Shown in pieces: positions 1 through 6,572 of a stretch of DNA of 6,575 bases. The notes under the pieces are model-generated. The model was not told the DNA's origin and did not search any database. It saw only the letters and a list, made by a program, of their open reading frames with translations. How positions within the stretch are numbered: the first letter of the stretch is position 1; every line of letters starts with the position of its first letter. The DNA is taken from assembly GCA_003649565.1 (NCBI GenBank), contig QMSF01000055.1, positions 1 to 6,575 on the forward strand, given 5' to 3'. This stretch comes from Thermoprotei archaeon. Lineage in GTDB: Archaea; Thermoproteota; Methanomethylicia; Nezhaarchaeales; WYZ-LMO8. A program made the translations under genes and the position numbers.

Positions 1-630
1 AATCCTCATTATCTATGGCTATATCCACCTAACGCGAAAACATTAGCCACAATAATAGCAGAAGCTATGTCCTCGCTAGATCCCGATAACTCAAATTACT
101 ATGCTGCACGTGCAGAAGCCTTTGCCCATAAGATAAATGATCTTGATGCATGGCTTAAAGCAGTTATGAAGGACATAGGAAATGCAAATGTTGTATTGGC
201 TGGCGATCACTTTGAGCCTTTAGCTGAATGGATGGGTCTTAACATATCATATATCATAATCAAGGGACATGGAGGGCTTCCAGGCCCTCAGAGAATTAAA
301 GATGCAATAATTGCAGCTAAAAGCTCAAGGCTCATCATAGCGTCGGCAACTCAAAGCGAAGGATATGAAGGCCTCTACGCCCAGCAAGTATCAGCAGAAT
401 CGAGAGTTCCAGTAGCCTACGTATATGGAATACCGATATCAATGAGCGATAGCTACATAGACTTCATAAAATACGATGTGATGATTATTGCATCGCATTT
501 AAGACATAACTCACCGATAAGCTCATCAACATCTACATCAAGTGGAGACGTTTACATGGCACTAACCATTTTATTCGCATCAATAGCGGTCTTTGAAGGG
601 ATAATTATCTCGAGGTTGAAATCGAAATGA
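1..630 (+). CDS. Metal-type ABC transporter solute-binding protein (ZnuA/TroA-like), 5' partial
   Basis: This is the 3' portion of an extracytoplasmic substrate-binding protein; the reading frame is open from base 1 and the start lies outside the window. The ATG at 67 is an internal Met, because the codons before it encode NPHYLWLYPPNAK, the conserved NPHxWLxPxNAK region of the ZnuA/TroA (cluster A-I) family. The visible part is 209 residues. The C-terminal lobe is recognisable (VVLAGDHFEPLAEWMGL, then a YIDFIKYD stretch). The protein ends in a Ser/Thr-rich linker (about codons 172-182 of the visible part) and one hydrophobic helix of about 20 residues followed by RLKSK, a C-terminal membrane anchor as often seen in archaeal binding proteins. 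The next two genes supply the ATPase and permease, so the protein should deliver substrate to them. Of the usual metal ligands, the first-lobe His (PHYLW) is present, but the His, Glu and Asp expected in the second lobe are not at their usual places. Zinc or manganese specificity is therefore not assured. Confidence 0.85.
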   Translation, partial: NPHYLWLYPPNAKTLATIIAEAMSSLDPDNSNYYAARAEAFAHKINDLDAWLKAVMKDIGNANVVLAGDHFEPLAEWMGLNISYIIIKGHGGLPGPQRIKDAIIAAKSSRLIIASATQSEGYEGLYAQQVSAESRVPVAYVYGIPISMSDSYIDFIKYDVMIIASHLRHNSPISSSTSTSSGDVYMALTILFASIAVFEGIIISRLKSK

Positions 631-1406
631 CCCCTGTAGTATCCACAAGAAACCTCTCGGTGGCATACGGGGATAGGCTAGCACTCGAGTATGTAACCTT
701 CGAGCTGATACGGCCCGCTTTCTTATCAATTGTAGGTCCCAACGCCTCCGGGAAAACCACGTTACTTAAAGCACTCCTTGGCATTGTTGAACCCCTTACA
801 GGGTCAATTGAAGTTCTAGGCTATAAAGTGCCTAATGATAAGTACAAAGTAAGGAAACTAGTGGGTTATGTGCCGCAAAGAGAGAGAATAGATCCTACAA
901 AGCCAGTTTTAGTTAAAGATGTAGTTCTCATGGGAAGAGTGGCCAAGAAGGGTTGGGGCAGAGGACTATCAAGAGAAGACTATGAGGCGGCTAAGAGAGC
1001 ATTAAAAGCCGTTGAAATGGAAGCCTTCTGGGATGAACCTTACGTCCACTTATCAGGAGGCCAGCAACAACGTGTTTTAATTGCAAGAGCCCTAGCAGTC
1101 GAGCCAAAGCTTCTGCTTCTTGATGAGCCCCTATCAGGAGTAGATGCTGCAACTCAAGACGTGATATTAAGAGTGTTAAGAGAAGAAGCTAATAGAGGCG
1201 TTACGGTCATCATGGTCACTCACGATCTAAACCCACTCATGGAATTATCCGACTACGTGATGTTGCTCAACAGGACCGTGATAGCATTTGGCAAGACACA
1301 TGAAGTCTTAAACGAGGAGTTATTGGCTAAGACGTTCATGAGAAGAATCTCGATAGTCAAAGCAGAGGAGAAGATAATAGTATCGGGAGTTGATTACCAT
1401 GCTTGA
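627..1406 (+). CDS. Metal-type ABC transporter ATP-binding protein (ZnuC-like)
   Basis: This is the cytoplasmic ATPase subunit that powers import through the ABC-3 permease encoded next. All nucleotide-binding motifs are intact in the 259 residues: Walker A GPNASGKTT (37-45), Q-loop Gln84, signature LSGGQQQR (142-149), Walker B LLLLDEP (162-168) and the switch His199. The family (ZnuC/MntB/TroB type) typically runs 230-270 residues, so length is normal. The ATG at 627 overlaps the TGA of the binding-protein gene (ATGA), and a GAGG-type ribosome site at 612-615 lies within that upstream gene, which suggests translational coupling. The assignment to the metal-import branch rests on sequence style and on the binding-protein and ABC-3 permease neighbours. 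The substrate metal cannot be named from the ATPase. Confidence 0.93.
   Translation: MTPVVSTRNLSVAYGDRLALEYVTFELIRPAFLSIVGPNASGKTTLLKALLGIVEPLTGSIEVLGYKVPNDKYKVRKLVGYVPQRERIDPTKPVLVKDVVLMGRVAKKGWGRGLSREDYEAAKRALKAVEMEAFWDEPYVHLSGGQQQRVLIARALAVEPKLLLLDEPLSGVDAATQDVILRVLREEANRGVTVIMVTHDLNPLMELSDYVMLLNRTVIAFGKTHEVLNEELLAKTFMRRISIVKAEEKIIVSGVDYHA
1385..1389 (+). promoter_or_regulatory. Shine-Dalgarno site deciding the permease start
   Basis: The GGGAG here is nine bases ahead of ATG 1399 but directly abuts the alternative TTG at 1390. The spacing favours the ATG as the permease start. The site lies inside the end of the ATPase gene. Confidence 0.55.
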
Positions 1407-2244
1407 CATATTCTCTTATCCATTCGTATGGAAGGCCCTCGTAGCGATAATAATAGCCGCCGTAGTCTCAAGCGTTGTAGGGACCTTCACAGTACTAAGA
1501 GGTTTTTCAACGTTAAGTGCAGCTATAACTCATTCTTCGTTCGCTGGCGCATCAATAGCTGTAATTTATGGTGTAAATCCATTGCTAGGCGCCTTAGCAT
1601 TAAGCTTTGGCTTTTCAGGCCTAACGGCTTATGCCAGCTCCACTAACGAGCGTAAAGCCGATGTCGTCATAGGAATGATCTTTGGCTTTTCAACAGCACT
1701 TGCAGTCCTCTTTCTCTCGATAGCTAGCACATACACAGCAGCTGCATGGTCTTTCATAATTGGTGACGTGTTAGGCGTCTCATGGATAGACCTCTATACA
1801 TTGATAATAGTTGCCGTAGCTGCATTAGGCATAATAGCATTGCTATACAAGGAGTTTAAGTTCATAACATTTGATCCTGAAGCAGCTGAAGCAATGGGCT
1901 TGAGGGTATCAGCCTACCACTACATTATGGTCTTTTTAATAGCACTTTTCTCCGTTGTAGCGATAAAAGTCGTAGGCGTCATACTAGCAATCGTGCTGCT
2001 AATAGCACCAGCAGCTTCAGCCTATGAGTTCTCACACGACTTAGAGCATATGTTGGTCATATCGATGATCATAGCCTTAATAGCAGGAGTGTTAGGCTTC
2101 TTCCTATCGTTGATATTCAACATAGCTTCAAGCGCCTTTATAGGAATAGCAGTATCAATAGCCTACCTAATAGCCTTAGTAGTGTCACCAAAGAGAAGAA
2201 AGTGTAGAGAAATAGCTAAATGTAGGATTGTGAAGGAAGTTTAG
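1399..2244 (+). CDS. ABC-3 family metal transporter permease (ZnuB-like)
   Basis: This is the integral membrane permease subunit of the ABC importer, 281 residues with about seven to nine hydrophobic segments. Family hallmarks are visible: AITHSSFAG at 42-50 (the usual SHA-type motif near the pore), FDPEAAEAMGL at 158-168 (the cytoplasmic loop thought to contact the ATPase) and VGVILAIVLLIAPAASA at 192-208. I prefer ATG 1399, which overlaps the ATPase gene by 8 bases and has GGGAG (1385-1389) nine bases upstream. A TTG at 1390 would add three residues but sits directly against that ribosome site. The C-terminus is a short basic tail with two cysteines (Cys269 and Cys275). The gene ends two bases before the stop of a convergent gene. 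This is the usual third member of a binding protein-ATPase-permease metal uptake operon; no repressor gene of the Fur/DtxR type is visible nearby. Confidence 0.92.
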   Translation: MLDIFSYPFVWKALVAIIIAAVVSSVVGTFTVLRGFSTLSAAITHSSFAGASIAVIYGVNPLLGALALSFGFSGLTAYASSTNERKADVVIGMIFGFSTALAVLFLSIASTYTAAAWSFIIGDVLGVSWIDLYTLIIVAVAALGIIALLYKEFKFITFDPEAAEAMGLRVSAYHYIMVFLIALFSVVAIKVVGVILAIVLLIAPAASAYEFSHDLEHMLVISMIIALIAGVLGFFLSLIFNIASSAFIGIAVSIAYLIALVVSPKRRKCREIAKCRIVKEV

Positions 2245-2246
2245 CT

Positions 2247-2756
2247 CTACAATTCTTCAACTAGCTTTTTGAGTTGTTCTTTTACGTTGTTCATCTTTCT
2301 CGATAATTGCTCGACTTGCTCTGATAGCTCTTTCACCTTGCTCTCTGTTTCTTTAAGCTTCTTCTTTAACTCCTCATTTTCACTTTTTAGGCGTGAAACC
2401 TCTGTTGTGCCTAGGCCTAGTAGGCTCTCGATATCTAGCTTGACGCCTTCTCTAAGGAAGCGCTCATATGTTTGCCATACTAACTGGCCAGCCTTAGTCT
2501 TCTTAGCTAAGTGATTCCTAATGGTCGCCTCGCTTCTACCAAGCTCTTCAGCTATCTGAGGCACTGACATACGAGCTCTTTCTCTTGCTAGTGCAGCAGC
2601 AGCTACGGCAAGCGAATCAACCCAAGTAAGACGCTCTTCAGGATTCTTCATGAGCTCTATGACCTCTGGGTTAAGCAGAGTGCCAACTAGTAAAGCGGTT
2701 TCAAGCTTGTGAATTTCATCTCTGCCCATGGGTGTTAGGGGTATCTCTTCAGACAA
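2247..2756 (-). CDS. HTH DNA-binding protein with C-terminal coiled coil (putative archaeal transcriptional regulator)
   Basis: A 169-residue soluble protein, probably a DNA-binding regulator. Residues 15-60 are helical and Ala/Leu-rich. Residues 64-84 (SVPQIAEELGRSEATIRNHL) form a clear helix-turn-helix of the 'check the site, then pair' winged-helix style. From about 117 to the end the sequence is a charged Lys/Glu-rich heptad pattern with Leu at 123, 130, 134, 144, 151 and 162, a coiled coil likely to mediate oligomerisation or docking. No ligand-binding or metal-binding domain is visible. I recall similar HTH-coiled-coil proteins as an archaeal family of predicted regulators, but no defined function. 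The start is TTG 2756, preceded by GGGGAG with five bases of spacing and only 11 bases after the KaiC-like gene stop; an ATG at codon 10 is less well placed. The gene appears to be the last one of the trkH-KaiC-HTH unit. Confidence 0.8.
   Translation of the reverse strand: MSEEIPLTPMGRDEIHKLETALLVGTLLNPEVIELMKNPEERLTWVDSLAVAAAALARERARMSVPQIAEELGRSEATIRNHLAKKTKAGQLVWQTYERFLREGVKLDIESLLGLGTTEVSRLKSENEELKKKLKETESKVKELSEQVEQLSRKMNNVKEQLKKLVEEL
2266..2292 (+). terminator. Possible T-rich terminator of the ABC operon
   Basis: About 20 bases past the permease stop the + strand carries TTTTT, then TTCTTTT and further T-rich sequence, the sort of T-rich tract that ends transcription in archaea without a hairpin. 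It lies inside the 3' end of the convergent HTH gene. The opposite strand past the HTH stop is only pyrimidine-rich and gives weaker evidence for a terminator there. Position is approximate. Confidence 0.3.
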
Positions 2757-2761
2757 GCCCT

Positions 2762-2767
2762 CTCCCC
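2762..2767 (-). promoter_or_regulatory. Shine-Dalgarno site supporting the TTG start of the HTH gene
   Basis: Read on the minus strand, the 11-base gap between the two genes is GGGGAGAGGGC. Its GGGGAG lies five bases before TTG 2756. This purine-rich site supports the TTG over the internal ATG nine codons later. Confidence 0.6.
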
Positions 2768-3520
2768 CTACTCCTCAACTAGTCTACCTCTGCTAACAGA
2801 TAATGTCTTGTCGGGGTATATTACGATACCCTTATCGGTTATATCGAATGGATGACGCATCATTGAATGCGCCGTGCCTCTCATCTTGTACACAAGTATG
2901 CTTCTATAGAGCTTGCCATTAATCTCATCGAGATCAAGCCTGATTATCCCGTCAGCAGCATGTTCAACACCAGGCCCTCCAAAGCCACGTTCCGTAACGC
3001 TGACTTGAGAGACCAGTATTGACGTACAGCCTAGCCCTGAAAGCACACGTTTAAGCAACATTACGACACTTCGAGCTACTGATGGCTTTGTCATATAGAG
3101 CGTTGTGACCGAGTCTACAACGACTCTCTCAGCCCCTATGTCTTTTACAGCCCTTCTAAGAACATCAATTAGAGATTGAACATCATCAATCGCTCTAACA
3201 ACATATTTTTCGTGTTTAGCTGCTTCACCTATACCAGCGGTAAAAGCATCGACTATAGCAAAAAGACCTTCAGCCTCATACTTCCTGACATCCCAACCAA
3301 ACTGCGACATATTAATTCTAACTTGAACTGGATGTTCCTCCAATGCAACTAGAATGCCGGGACTCCTCTTAAGCAAGCCGTGATACAGAAATTGCTGACC
3401 GAAAATAGACTTGCCAGTGCCAGGACCACCAGAAAGTAACACAACATTCCTCTTCGGTATGCCGCCTTTAAGCAGATCGTCAAGCCCTGGAATTCCCGAT
3501 TCTACCCTCTCGATAGGCAT
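2768..3520 (-). CDS. Single-domain KaiC-like (RecA superfamily, RAD55/KaiC family) ATPase
   Basis: A cytosolic ATPase of the archaeal KaiC-like group, 250 residues with one RecA-type domain, in contrast to the two domains of cyanobacterial KaiC. It opens with the family signature [18 protein letters not shown] (5-22), then Walker A GGPGTGKS (31-38), the catalytic Glu pair LEEHP (Glu61-Glu62), Walker B VVVDS (133-137) and the KMRGTAH motif (212-218) near the end. Such proteins are proposed to act as ATP-dependent signalling hubs in archaea; a RadA-like recombination role is less likely because no DNA-binding N-domain is present. Start choice: ATG 3520 begins just ahead of the conserved region and has an AGATGGTGAT ribosome site four bases upstream. 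ATGs at 3526 and 3532 and a TTG at 3553 (overlapping trkH) are alternatives. With 3520 the gap to trkH is 22 bases, so the gene is probably co-transcribed with trkH and the HTH gene. The partner or target is unknown. Confidence 0.9.
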   Translation of the reverse strand: MPIERVESGIPGLDDLLKGGIPKRNVVLLSGGPGTGKSIFGQQFLYHGLLKRSPGILVALEEHPVQVRINMSQFGWDVRKYEAEGLFAIVDAFTAGIGEAAKHEKYVVRAIDDVQSLIDVLRRAVKDIGAERVVVDSVTTLYMTKPSVARSVVMLLKRVLSGLGCTSILVSQVSVTERGFGGPGVEHAADGIIRLDLDEINGKLYRSILVYKMRGTAHSMMRHPFDITDKGIVIYPDKTLSVSRGRLVEE

Positions 3521-3524
3521 AACC

Positions 3525-3534
3525 ATCACCATCT
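3525..3534 (-). promoter_or_regulatory. Extended Shine-Dalgarno site for the KaiC-like gene
   Basis: On the minus strand this reads AGATGGTGAT, matching 8 of 10 bases of the full AGGAGGTGAT complement of an archaeal 16S 3' end. It is four bases from ATG 3520, which argues for that start. The 16S end itself is not in the window and is assumed from the usual archaeal sequence. Confidence 0.5.
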
Positions 3535-3542
3535 CATATATA

Positions 3543-5009
3543 TTAACACCCAAATATTAGTTTTGACAACTTAACTTCAGGCTTCTGTAAACTTGTGATG
3601 ACACCCCTCATTGTTCTATGTCCACCCCTCCAAAGTTTGGGAACAAATAACAGTAATACTGGGATGAGCTCAAGCCTGCCAGCCCACATAGAGATTATCA
3701 AGACTATCTTGGACTCAAAACTGAAAGTTAACGGAGAAGCATAGAATGGTCCAACTGTAGCCATAGCCGAGAAGGCCCCTGACATGCAGCCTACAAAATC
3801 TCCTTCAAAGAACATCATTACCGATGTAGCCACTAGAGCGAATATTATGTACATGAAGAAAAAGGACGCTACTCGAATTATCTCGCTCTCCTTTAATGCC
3901 TTTCCACCAAGCTTCAAGCTTCTAACAGCTTCAGGCGGTATGAGTATTTTTTCAATCTCATGCTTGGCTATCTTAACTAAGGTGGCTAACCTCCATACCT
4001 TTATTCCACCAGCAGTTGAATTCATACAACCTCCAATGATCATTAAAATGAGAAGAACGGCTTTACTTAAAGACGGGAATGTCGCCAAATCGCTTGTAGT
4101 AAACCCCGTTGTAGTTCCAACTGAAATCGTATGGAAAAAGCCTATGCGAAATGCCTCTTCAAGGCTCATGTGATATTTAAACATCAAATCCATGGAGGCG
4201 ATAAGCGATGAAACCACGAGTATTAATATAAACGTCTTAAACTCTAGGTCTTTAACAAAGCTTTTCACATCGCCCGTGAACATTTTATAGTGTAGCGAGA
4301 ATCTCACTGCACCTATAATCATGAAGACCATGAGGGCTACTTCAACAGCGAGGTTGTTGAAGGCACCTATGTTATTCGTCCTTGTAGAGAAGCCGCCCGT
4401 CGAAAGACACGTTAACGCATGACATATAGCGTCAAAGGGCTTTAACCCTAAAATCATCAACACTATGGCGCATGCAACAGTGTAGAAAGTGTATATCAAC
4501 CATATGTTTTTGACAGTATCTCTAACAGTCGGTGCAAGCCTTTCTTCTCTAGCCTCGGCGACATAAAGCCTCCAAGCTATAATGCCTTCACGACCAAACA
4601 GCAGAAGTGTTGTGATGAGAACGACACCGGCACCGCCGATCCATTGACCTAAAGCCCTCCAAAACAGGATGGACTTAGGTATTTCCTCAAGCCTCGGTAT
4701 TAGCGTCATGCCTGTAGTTGTTAAACTAGAAAAAGCCTCAAAATATGCATCCAATGGCCTCATGTTCAAAACCATGAAGTATGGGATGGAGCTTAATGCT
4801 GCAGCGATTAGCCATCCTATACTTGATATGGCCATGGCGTCTACAAGCGTGAGCTTTACCGGAAAGCCTAAGTCCTTACACACTACAAGACCTATGCTAA
4901 GCCCTATCATCATTGGTATTAAAAAACTTGGTATTGCATAGTATTCCGAGTATATGACCGCGACGATTATGGGTGCAATAAGTACAAGCCCTATAGCTAT
5001 TAATATCAC
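3543..5009 (-). CDS. trkH: TrkH-family potassium uptake protein (channel-like membrane subunit)
   Basis: This is the membrane pore subunit of a Trk K+ uptake system, 488 residues from GTG 5009, a usual length for TrkH. The fold is four repeats of helix-P-loop-helix. The filter loops are visible with their key glycines: TTTGM (97-101), STGGF (203-207), TTTGF (299-303) and TVGP (418-421). STAGGIK (331-337) and GRLE (444-447) are further family hallmarks. The fourth loop (TVGPFYASP) is less standard than the GPG-type loop of bacterial TrkH. The protein should pair with the RCK protein TrkA encoded divergently at 5128-5790. Homology-like residues (SLNLRNLASGL) continue upstream of the GTG in the same frame to a stop at 5067-5069, but no ATG, GTG or TTG occurs there, so the true N-terminus is uncertain. 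The gene appears to lead a transcript through the KaiC-like and HTH genes. Confidence 0.93.
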   Translation of the reverse strand: MILIAIGLVLIAPIIVAVIYSEYYAIPSFLIPMMIGLSIGLVVCKDLGFPVKLTLVDAMAISSIGWLIAAALSSIPYFMVLNMRPLDAYFEAFSSLTTTGMTLIPRLEEIPKSILFWRALGQWIGGAGVVLITTLLLFGREGIIAWRLYVAEAREERLAPTVRDTVKNIWLIYTFYTVACAIVLMILGLKPFDAICHALTCLSTGGFSTRTNNIGAFNNLAVEVALMVFMIIGAVRFSLHYKMFTGDVKSFVKDLEFKTFILILVVSSLIASMDLMFKYHMSLEEAFRIGFFHTISVGTTTGFTTSDLATFPSLSKAVLLILMIIGGCMNSTAGGIKVWRLATLVKIAKHEIEKILIPPEAVRSLKLGGKALKESEIIRVASFFFMYIIFALVATSVMMFFEGDFVGCMSGAFSAMATVGPFYASPLTFSFESKIVLIISMWAGRLELIPVLLLFVPKLWRGGHRTMRGVITSLQKPEVKLSKLIFGC

Positions 5010-5071
5010 TGATAAACCGCTAGCCAGGTTCCTCAGATTAAGCGATATTGGCTTCGCCCCCCGGCTTTAAT

Positions 5072-5081
5072 GTTTATATGT
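5072..5081 (-). promoter_or_regulatory. Same element read as a TATA box for trkH
   Basis: On the minus strand the element reads TACATATAAAC-like (CATATAAA core). A start about 27 bases past its centre would fall near 5049. That would give a leader of about 40 bases before GTG 5009, or almost no leader if translation begins at the upstream in-frame codons. An alternative is CATTAAAG at about 5065-5072, which would place the start near 5041. The match on this strand is weaker than on the + strand. Confidence 0.3.
5073..5080 (+). promoter_or_regulatory. TATA-like promoter element for trkA-mscS
   Basis: The TTTATATG here is the best TATA-box match in the only sizeable intergenic region. In archaea transcription starts about 26-27 bases past the centre, so the start would be near 5103. 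That leaves a leader of about 25 bases carrying the GGAGG at 5113-5117 before TTG 5128, a coherent arrangement. No clear BRE was identified. Confidence 0.45.
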
Positions 5082-5112
5082 ACCCGCCAAAACAACTTTC
5101 CTCTTAGTATTT

Positions 5113-5118
5113 GGAGGT
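5113..5118 (+). promoter_or_regulatory. Shine-Dalgarno site for trkA (supports the TTG start)
   Basis: GGAGGT lies nine bases before TTG 5128. No ATG or GTG in frame gives the Rossmann strand at the correct N-terminal position, so this site confirms the TTG. Confidence 0.65.
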
Positions 5119-5127
5119 TAATCTTCT

Positions 5128-5790
5128 TTGCGGGTCATAGTTGCAGGTGGAGGAAGAGTTGGAAGTTTACTCTCCAGAAAGTTGATAGAAGCGGGTCATG
5201 AGGTCATCATAATAGATATCGACGAGGCTAGATGTAGAGAACTATCCGAAGAGCTAGATGCCACGGTAATAAAAGGCGATGTGACCAACGTTGATATTCT
5301 CGAAAGTGCAGGTCTTGATGGAGCCGATGCACTAGCAGCAGTTACAGGTCAAGACGAGGTTAACATACTAACAGGACTTATAGCAAAGGAGTATGGAGTT
5401 CCAAATATAGTTGTTAGAGTTAGCGATAAGAGACTGGCGAAAATGGCTGAAAGACTTGGAATAACAAAAGCTGTAGCACCAGAAGAGATAACAGCTGAGC
5501 ATATTTCATCCTTGATAATGAGAGAGCCCTTACTATCAGAATTCGTGAAAGTAACAACTTCAAGCGGCTCCTTCTCATTATTAGAATTCACGGTAACATC
5601 TAATTCACTCGTTGTTGATAGAAAGATAAGTGAACTACCAACTGGCGGTGATTGGCTAGTAGTGGCTTTAATAGAGGATGGCAACTTAAAGCCTCCTGAT
5701 AGCAACCTAGAGCTCAAGGAGGGGGATAGGGTCTTAGTCCTCGCACGAGCAGAGGTAGTAGATGATGTTAAGAGGATTTTCACAGGGTGA
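5128..5790 (+). CDS. trkA: TrkA-family potassium uptake regulatory protein (RCK N and C domains)
   Basis: This is the cytosolic gating subunit of the Trk system, which binds nucleotides and controls K+ flow through TrkH. The 220 residues match a single-unit archaeal TrkA: an RCK_N/TrkA-N Rossmann domain (1 to about 120) with GGGRVG (7-12) and the acidic end of strand 2 (IIIDID, Asp30 and Asp32), followed by an RCK_C domain (about 140-218) containing the LxEGDRVLVLA-type ending. The E. coli TrkA is a double-length tandem, so this one should assemble as several copies. It starts at TTG 5128 with GGAGG upstream, which gives the expected MRVIVAGGG opening. It is the first gene of a transcript that continues into the MscS gene, divergent from trkH. 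Confidence 0.95.
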   Translation: MRVIVAGGGRVGSLLSRKLIEAGHEVIIIDIDEARCRELSEELDATVIKGDVTNVDILESAGLDGADALAAVTGQDEVNILTGLIAKEYGVPNIVVRVSDKRLAKMAERLGITKAVAPEEITAEHISSLIMREPLLSEFVKVTTSSGSFSLLEFTVTSNSLVVDRKISELPTGGDWLVVALIEDGNLKPPDSNLELKEGDRVLVLARAEVVDDVKRIFTG

Positions 5791-6568
5791 AATCGGAGGC
5801 CAATTCTTCGCACTGCCAGAACAAGTGCTAAACGTACTAATCGTATTAGCGATATTCGCCCTAGCCTATGTGATATATCGACTAGTCATAACCAGGATAA
5901 TAGAGGGCATAGTAAAGAGGTCTGGGATAGAAACTGGCGTGGCAACCTTCTGGAAGTACATAGTCCTAGCCATTACAATGCTCATAGCTGGAGTAGTATC
6001 AATGCCTTTAGTCGGCGGATATACAAGTGCAACATACTTCGCATTAGGCCTAGTACTGGGAGCAATAGTGCTAATGCTCGTCTTAGGCTCAAAGGACGTC
6101 TTAGTCAATGCCCTCTCTGGATACGCATTAATGGTCTATAAGCCCTTCAAGAGAGGAGACATGGTGGTAATAGATGGAAAGCCAGGCTACGTCAGAGATG
6201 TAACAGCAGTCTACACCGAAATAGTGAGAGAAGACGGAATCTATTACATACCGAACTCAGAGCTAATGAAGAGGCCCTTCATAATGAGGCCTGTTGATGC
6301 AATGTCGAGGCTGGCAATAGCAGTCAAAGTCAAAAGCGATGCAGACATCGACCTAGCTGAACAACTAATTAAGGATGCGGTAAAGCAATGTAAGGAGCTA
6401 GTCATACCGCCCGAGCCAGAAGTATACTTGACAGACATAAACAGCCAATACTCAACACTACAAGTAGTCGTTAGAGTAGCTAATCCTCGAAGACTTCCTC
6501 AAGCAAGATCCAGACTATTAAAAATGATAAGACAAGCTTTCATAAATGCTGGAATACAGCTCTTCTAA
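5762..6568 (+). CDS. MscS-family mechanosensitive ion channel
   Basis: A small-conductance mechanosensitive channel of 268 residues, close to the usual MscS core length. Three transmembrane helices are visible (about 22-43, 66-86 and 90-125, the last amphipathic and Gly/Ala-rich, entering ...LVNALSGYALMVYKPF). The beta domain follows with PFKRGD (128-133), a IDGKPGYVRDV stretch (137-147) and IPNSEL (163-168), then a C-terminal alpha-beta domain (183-268). The channel would release solutes when membrane tension rises. The start at ATG 5762 overlaps trkA by 29 bases; GAGG at 5752-5755 is six bases before it (nine before a second ATG at 5765). A GTG at 5825 lacks a ribosome site and is a weaker start. 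Cotranscription with trkA links K+ uptake control with osmotic relief. The ion preference cannot be read from sequence. Confidence 0.93.
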   Translation: MMLRGFSQGEIGGQFFALPEQVLNVLIVLAIFALAYVIYRLVITRIIEGIVKRSGIETGVATFWKYIVLAITMLIAGVVSMPLVGGYTSATYFALGLVLGAIVLMLVLGSKDVLVNALSGYALMVYKPFKRGDMVVIDGKPGYVRDVTAVYTEIVREDGIYYIPNSELMKRPFIMRPVDAMSRLAIAVKVKSDADIDLAEQLIKDAVKQCKELVIPPEPEVYLTDINSQYSTLQVVVRVANPRRLPQARSRLLKMIRQAFINAGIQLF

Positions 6569-6572
6569 AACA

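Noticed and set aside
67..69. ATG as the start of the first gene
   Set aside because: The 22 codons before it continue the same frame and encode the conserved NPHYLWLYPPNAK region, so the gene runs in from outside the window.
1428..1646. Frame of 72 codons inside the permease gene on the same strand
   Set aside because: It is an off-frame reading of conserved ABC-3 permease sequence, with no support of its own.
2411..2420. Perfect 10-bp palindrome CTAGGCCTAG
   Set aside because: It lies within the HTH gene, encodes ordinary LGLG residues, and has no partner copies or promoter context.
3536..3545. TATATATTAA-like element as an internal promoter for the KaiC-like gene
   Set aside because: Its centre is only about 20 bases from ATG 3520, so transcription would be expected to begin past the start codon; it is better read as the AT-rich end of trkH.
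3784..4173. Open frame of 129 codons on the + strand opposite trkH
   Set aside because: It is antisense to a strongly conserved membrane protein gene, has no ribosome site and no recognisable protein pattern.
5349..5813. Open frame of 154 codons on the minus strand opposite trkA
   Set aside because: It is antisense to a clear RCK protein; its Ser/Thr-rich product is the usual by-product of reverse reading.
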